A stretch of DNA of 7,271 nt from contig JAUQXD010001192.1 in assembly GCA_030834835.1 (NCBI GenBank), forward strand, positions 1 through 7,271, given 5' to 3'. The translations under genes were made by a program, and so were the position numbers. Of this stretch, positions 6,068 through 7,271 are shown one piece after another (positions within the stretch are counted from its first letter, which is position 1; each line of letters begins with the position of its first letter). Below the pieces are notes generated by a model. That model was not told the DNA's origin. It was given only the letters and a program-made list of their open reading frames with translations, and searched no databases. Source of the stretch: Thermoflexales bacterium (GTDB lineage: Bacteria > Chloroflexota > Anaerolineae > Fen-1058).

Positions 6068-6880
6068 TTAGGCGGCGGACTTCGGTGCTTCCAGCAGCCC
6101 CTTGCGAAAAGCGCGCGTGTAATTGAGGCAGTGCTTGTCCGAGCCCAACAGCAGATCAGTCGCGAACAGCGCGGCTTTCAATTCCCGATCGTTTGGATCG
6201 ATGATGGCAGTGTCCATGCCCGCCGCCACGGCCAGCGTGAGGAACGTGCGATTTACCAAAGAGCGCACCGGCAGCCCGAACGAGACGTTGCTCAAGCCCA
6301 GCGAAATATGGGCTTTGGGGAACTCGCTGCGGATGGCGCGAATGGTATCCAGCGTCATGCGGCCCGCGTCGGTGTTCGTCGCGATGGTCATCACCAGCGC
6401 ATCGACGTACACTTTCTCGTCGGGTACGTTGACCGCGCGGGTGGCTTCAAACAACTTGCGCACGACGGTCATGCGACCGTCCACATCGGCGGGAATGCCT
6501 TTGTCGTCCATCGCCAGCGCGATCACTTCGCAGCCGTGCTGCGCCACGATCGGCAGGACGTTGCTCAGGCGATCGGGTTCACCGCTGATCGAGTTGATCA
6601 TGGGCGTCTTCTTCACGGCACCAATCGCTGCCGCTAGCGCCTTTGGATTCGCGCTGTCGAGACACAGTGTCACGTCGGTGACGTCTTGAATCAGACCGAT
6701 GAGCCACAGCATGTCGTCCACTTCGCGATCGGGATGCGTGCCCGCGTTCACGTCCAGCCAGTGCGCGCCGCCATCCACTTGTTTCCTGGCAAGATTTTGA
6801 ATGAACGCTGCGTCGCGATTGGCAATCGCCGCTGCGACCATCTTGCGTGTGCCGTTGATCTTTTCACCGATGATTTTCAT
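6068..6880 (-). CDS. Methyltetrahydrofolate:corrinoid methyltransferase (MeTr, AcsE-like; methyltransferase II)
   Basis: A 270-residue TIM-barrel protein of the pterin-binding family, close to the length of Moorella AcsE (262). It exchanges a methyl group between a methyl-corrinoid protein and tetrahydrofolate in the cytoplasm. Visible motifs are MKIIGEKING at the N-terminus, WLDVNAGTHP (41-50), CLDSANP (73-79), MINSISGE (94-101), VYVDALVMT (157-165) and GLSNVSFGLP (195-204). D75, N96, D160 and N198 fall at or within one residue of the pterin-contacting D75, N96, D160 and N199 known for the Moorella enzyme. The start is ATG at 6878-6880, preceded by AGGAGG (6885-6890); an in-frame start further upstream would add 33 residues running through an inverted repeat, so I rejected it. 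With no CO dehydrogenase/acetyl-CoA synthase genes in view, it most likely serves as methyltransferase II for both downstream modules. Confidence 0.94.
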   Translation of the reverse strand: MKIIGEKINGTRKMVAAAIANRDAAFIQNLARKQVDGGAHWLDVNAGTHPDREVDDMLWLIGLIQDVTDVTLCLDSANPKALAAAIGAVKKTPMINSISGEPDRLSNVLPIVAQHGCEVIALAMDDKGIPADVDGRMTVVRKLFEATRAVNVPDEKVYVDALVMTIATNTDAGRMTLDTIRAIRSEFPKAHISLGLSNVSFGLPVRSLVNRTFLTLAVAAGMDTAIIDPNDRELKAALFATDLLLGSDKHCLNYTRAFRKGLLEAPKSAA

Positions 6881-6884
6881 GTGC

Positions 6885-6890
6885 CCTCCT
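6885..6890 (-). promoter_or_regulatory. Shine-Dalgarno site fixing the MeTr start
   Basis: On the minus strand AGGAGG(G) lies 4 nt before the ATG at 6878-6880. It selects this start over longer in-frame alternatives that would run back through the inverted repeat at 6897-6949. Confidence 0.85.
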
Positions 6891-6896
6891 GGTAAA

Positions 6897-6949
6897 AGAC
6901 CTGACAGGTTGCGTACGGTATGATTTCTGACACGCAATCTGTCAGGTCT
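6897..6949. repeat. 18-bp inverted repeat overlapping the RACo-like gene's stop codon
   Basis: Arms 6897-6914 (AGACCTGACAGGTTGCGT) and 6932-6949 are complementary at 17 of 18 positions, with a 17-nt loop. The left arm itself contains the near-palindrome ACCTGACAGGT, so smaller alternative hairpins are possible. The element begins inside the TAG stop (6948-6950) of the upstream gene and ends 7 nt before the AGGAGG of MeTr. On the minus strand the stem is followed by TTT then ACC, which gives weak terminator or attenuator character. It may also be a copy of a dispersed palindromic element. Confidence 0.75.
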
Positions 6950-7271
6950 ATAGTTTCGGAAACAACATCGCCATGGCAAAGCGGCTGTTAAAGCCGTCTT
7001 GCGTCGTCAACTCAATGTAGCCCGTGCGCTTCATGATCTGCTGCGCCCGCTGGCGTTCTTTCAGCGACAACAGCGCCATCTTCGCGCCGACGCCTGCCGC
7101 ATTGCCCACCTGCACGTACTTCGCTCTGGGCAGGCGCGGCAACAAACCGATCGCTAACGCGCTGTCCAGATCAAGATACGATCCGAATGCGCCTGCTACA
7201 ACAACTTCTTCCACGTCTTCGGGCGCGGTGTGGGTCGCCACCATCAGCGTCGCCAGCCCCGCCTCGATCGC
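6948..7271 (-). CDS. RACo-like corrinoid activation protein (DUF4445/ASKHA), C-terminal fragment
   Basis: The frame is open from the right edge to TAG at 6948-6950, giving 107 C-terminal residues; the N-terminus, where a 2Fe-2S ferredoxin domain would be expected, lies outside the window. The fragment matches the end of the ASKHA-fold domain of reductive activators of corrinoid proteins (RACo, RamA-like partners): VVVAGAFGSYLDLDSALAIG, then LLPRLPRAKYVQVGNAAGVGA, a YIELT stretch and a final FAMAMLFPK. The AGAFGS segment replaces the common AGGFGS, and GNAAGVGAKMALLS is the usual nucleotide-domain element. Members use ATP to drive reduction of inactive Co(II) corrinoid to Co(I). It is upstream in the same direction as MeTr and both carriers, fitting the role of shared activating enzyme. 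An apparent GTG start at 7242-7244 is internal, since homology continues to the edge. Confidence 0.88.
   Translation of the reverse strand, partial: AIEAGLATLMVATHTAPEDVEEVVVAGAFGSYLDLDSALAIGLLPRLPRAKYVQVGNAAGVGAKMALLSLKERQRAQQIMKRTGYIELTTQDGFNSRFAMAMLFPKL

Noticed and set aside
6881..6979. N-terminal extension of MeTr from an upstream in-frame start
   Set aside because: The extra 33 residues are translated from the inverted repeat and the end of the previous gene; MKIIGEKING with AGGAGG just upstream is the family-like start.
1..7271. CRISPR arrays, tRNA/rRNA genes, transposases, phage genes
   Set aside because: No regularly spaced direct repeats with spacers, no tRNA-like cloverleaf noticed and no mobile-element proteins were seen on either strand.

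Overview
The window looks like bacterial chromosomal DNA of roughly 60% G+C. The gene content fits an anaerobic or facultatively anaerobic bacterium that uses corrinoid-dependent methyl transfer, as acetogens, methoxydotrophs and some Chloroflexota do. A Chloroflexota-like host is a guess from protein style and intergenic repeats; no phylogenetic marker is present.

Layout: The left edge (1-567, + strand) holds the 3' part of a two-domain VOC-fold protein resembling CatE-type ring-cleaving dioxygenases. Everything else is on the minus strand and converges on it. Read in the direction of transcription (right to left), the order is: the C-terminus of a RACo-like corrinoid activation protein (cut by the right edge); a methyltetrahydrofolate:corrinoid methyltransferase (AcsE-like MeTr); corrinoid protein B; URO-D-fold methyltransferase B; corrinoid protein A; URO-D-fold methyltransferase A; and an MFS transporter. 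A strong intrinsic terminator at 566-624 ends the minus-strand run.

How the genes fit together: This is a complete four-component methyl-transfer system. The URO-D-fold proteins are methyltransferase I (substrate to Co(I) corrinoid), the small B12 proteins are the methyl carriers, MeTr is methyltransferase II (methyl-corrinoid to tetrahydrofolate, or the reverse), and the RACo-like protein would reductively reactivate Co(II) corrinoid. There are two carrier+methyltransferase modules but only one MeTr and one activator, so two methyl-donor substrates probably feed a shared core. The MFS protein may import a substrate. The substrates cannot be read from the sequence.

Most notable: the two corrinoid proteins are about 90% identical (20 differences in 206 residues, counted by hand), while their partner methyltransferases are only around 40% identical by eye. 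Methyltransferase A also lacks three possible metal ligands that B has (H364, H421 and C423 in B are S367, A424 and A426 in A). Three intergenic inverted repeats punctuate the cluster: an 18-bp-arm repeat overlapping the RACo stop codon, a hairpin between the two modules, and a 33-bp imperfect repeat built on a 10-bp period before the MFS gene. No stretch over 300 bases lacks a gene.
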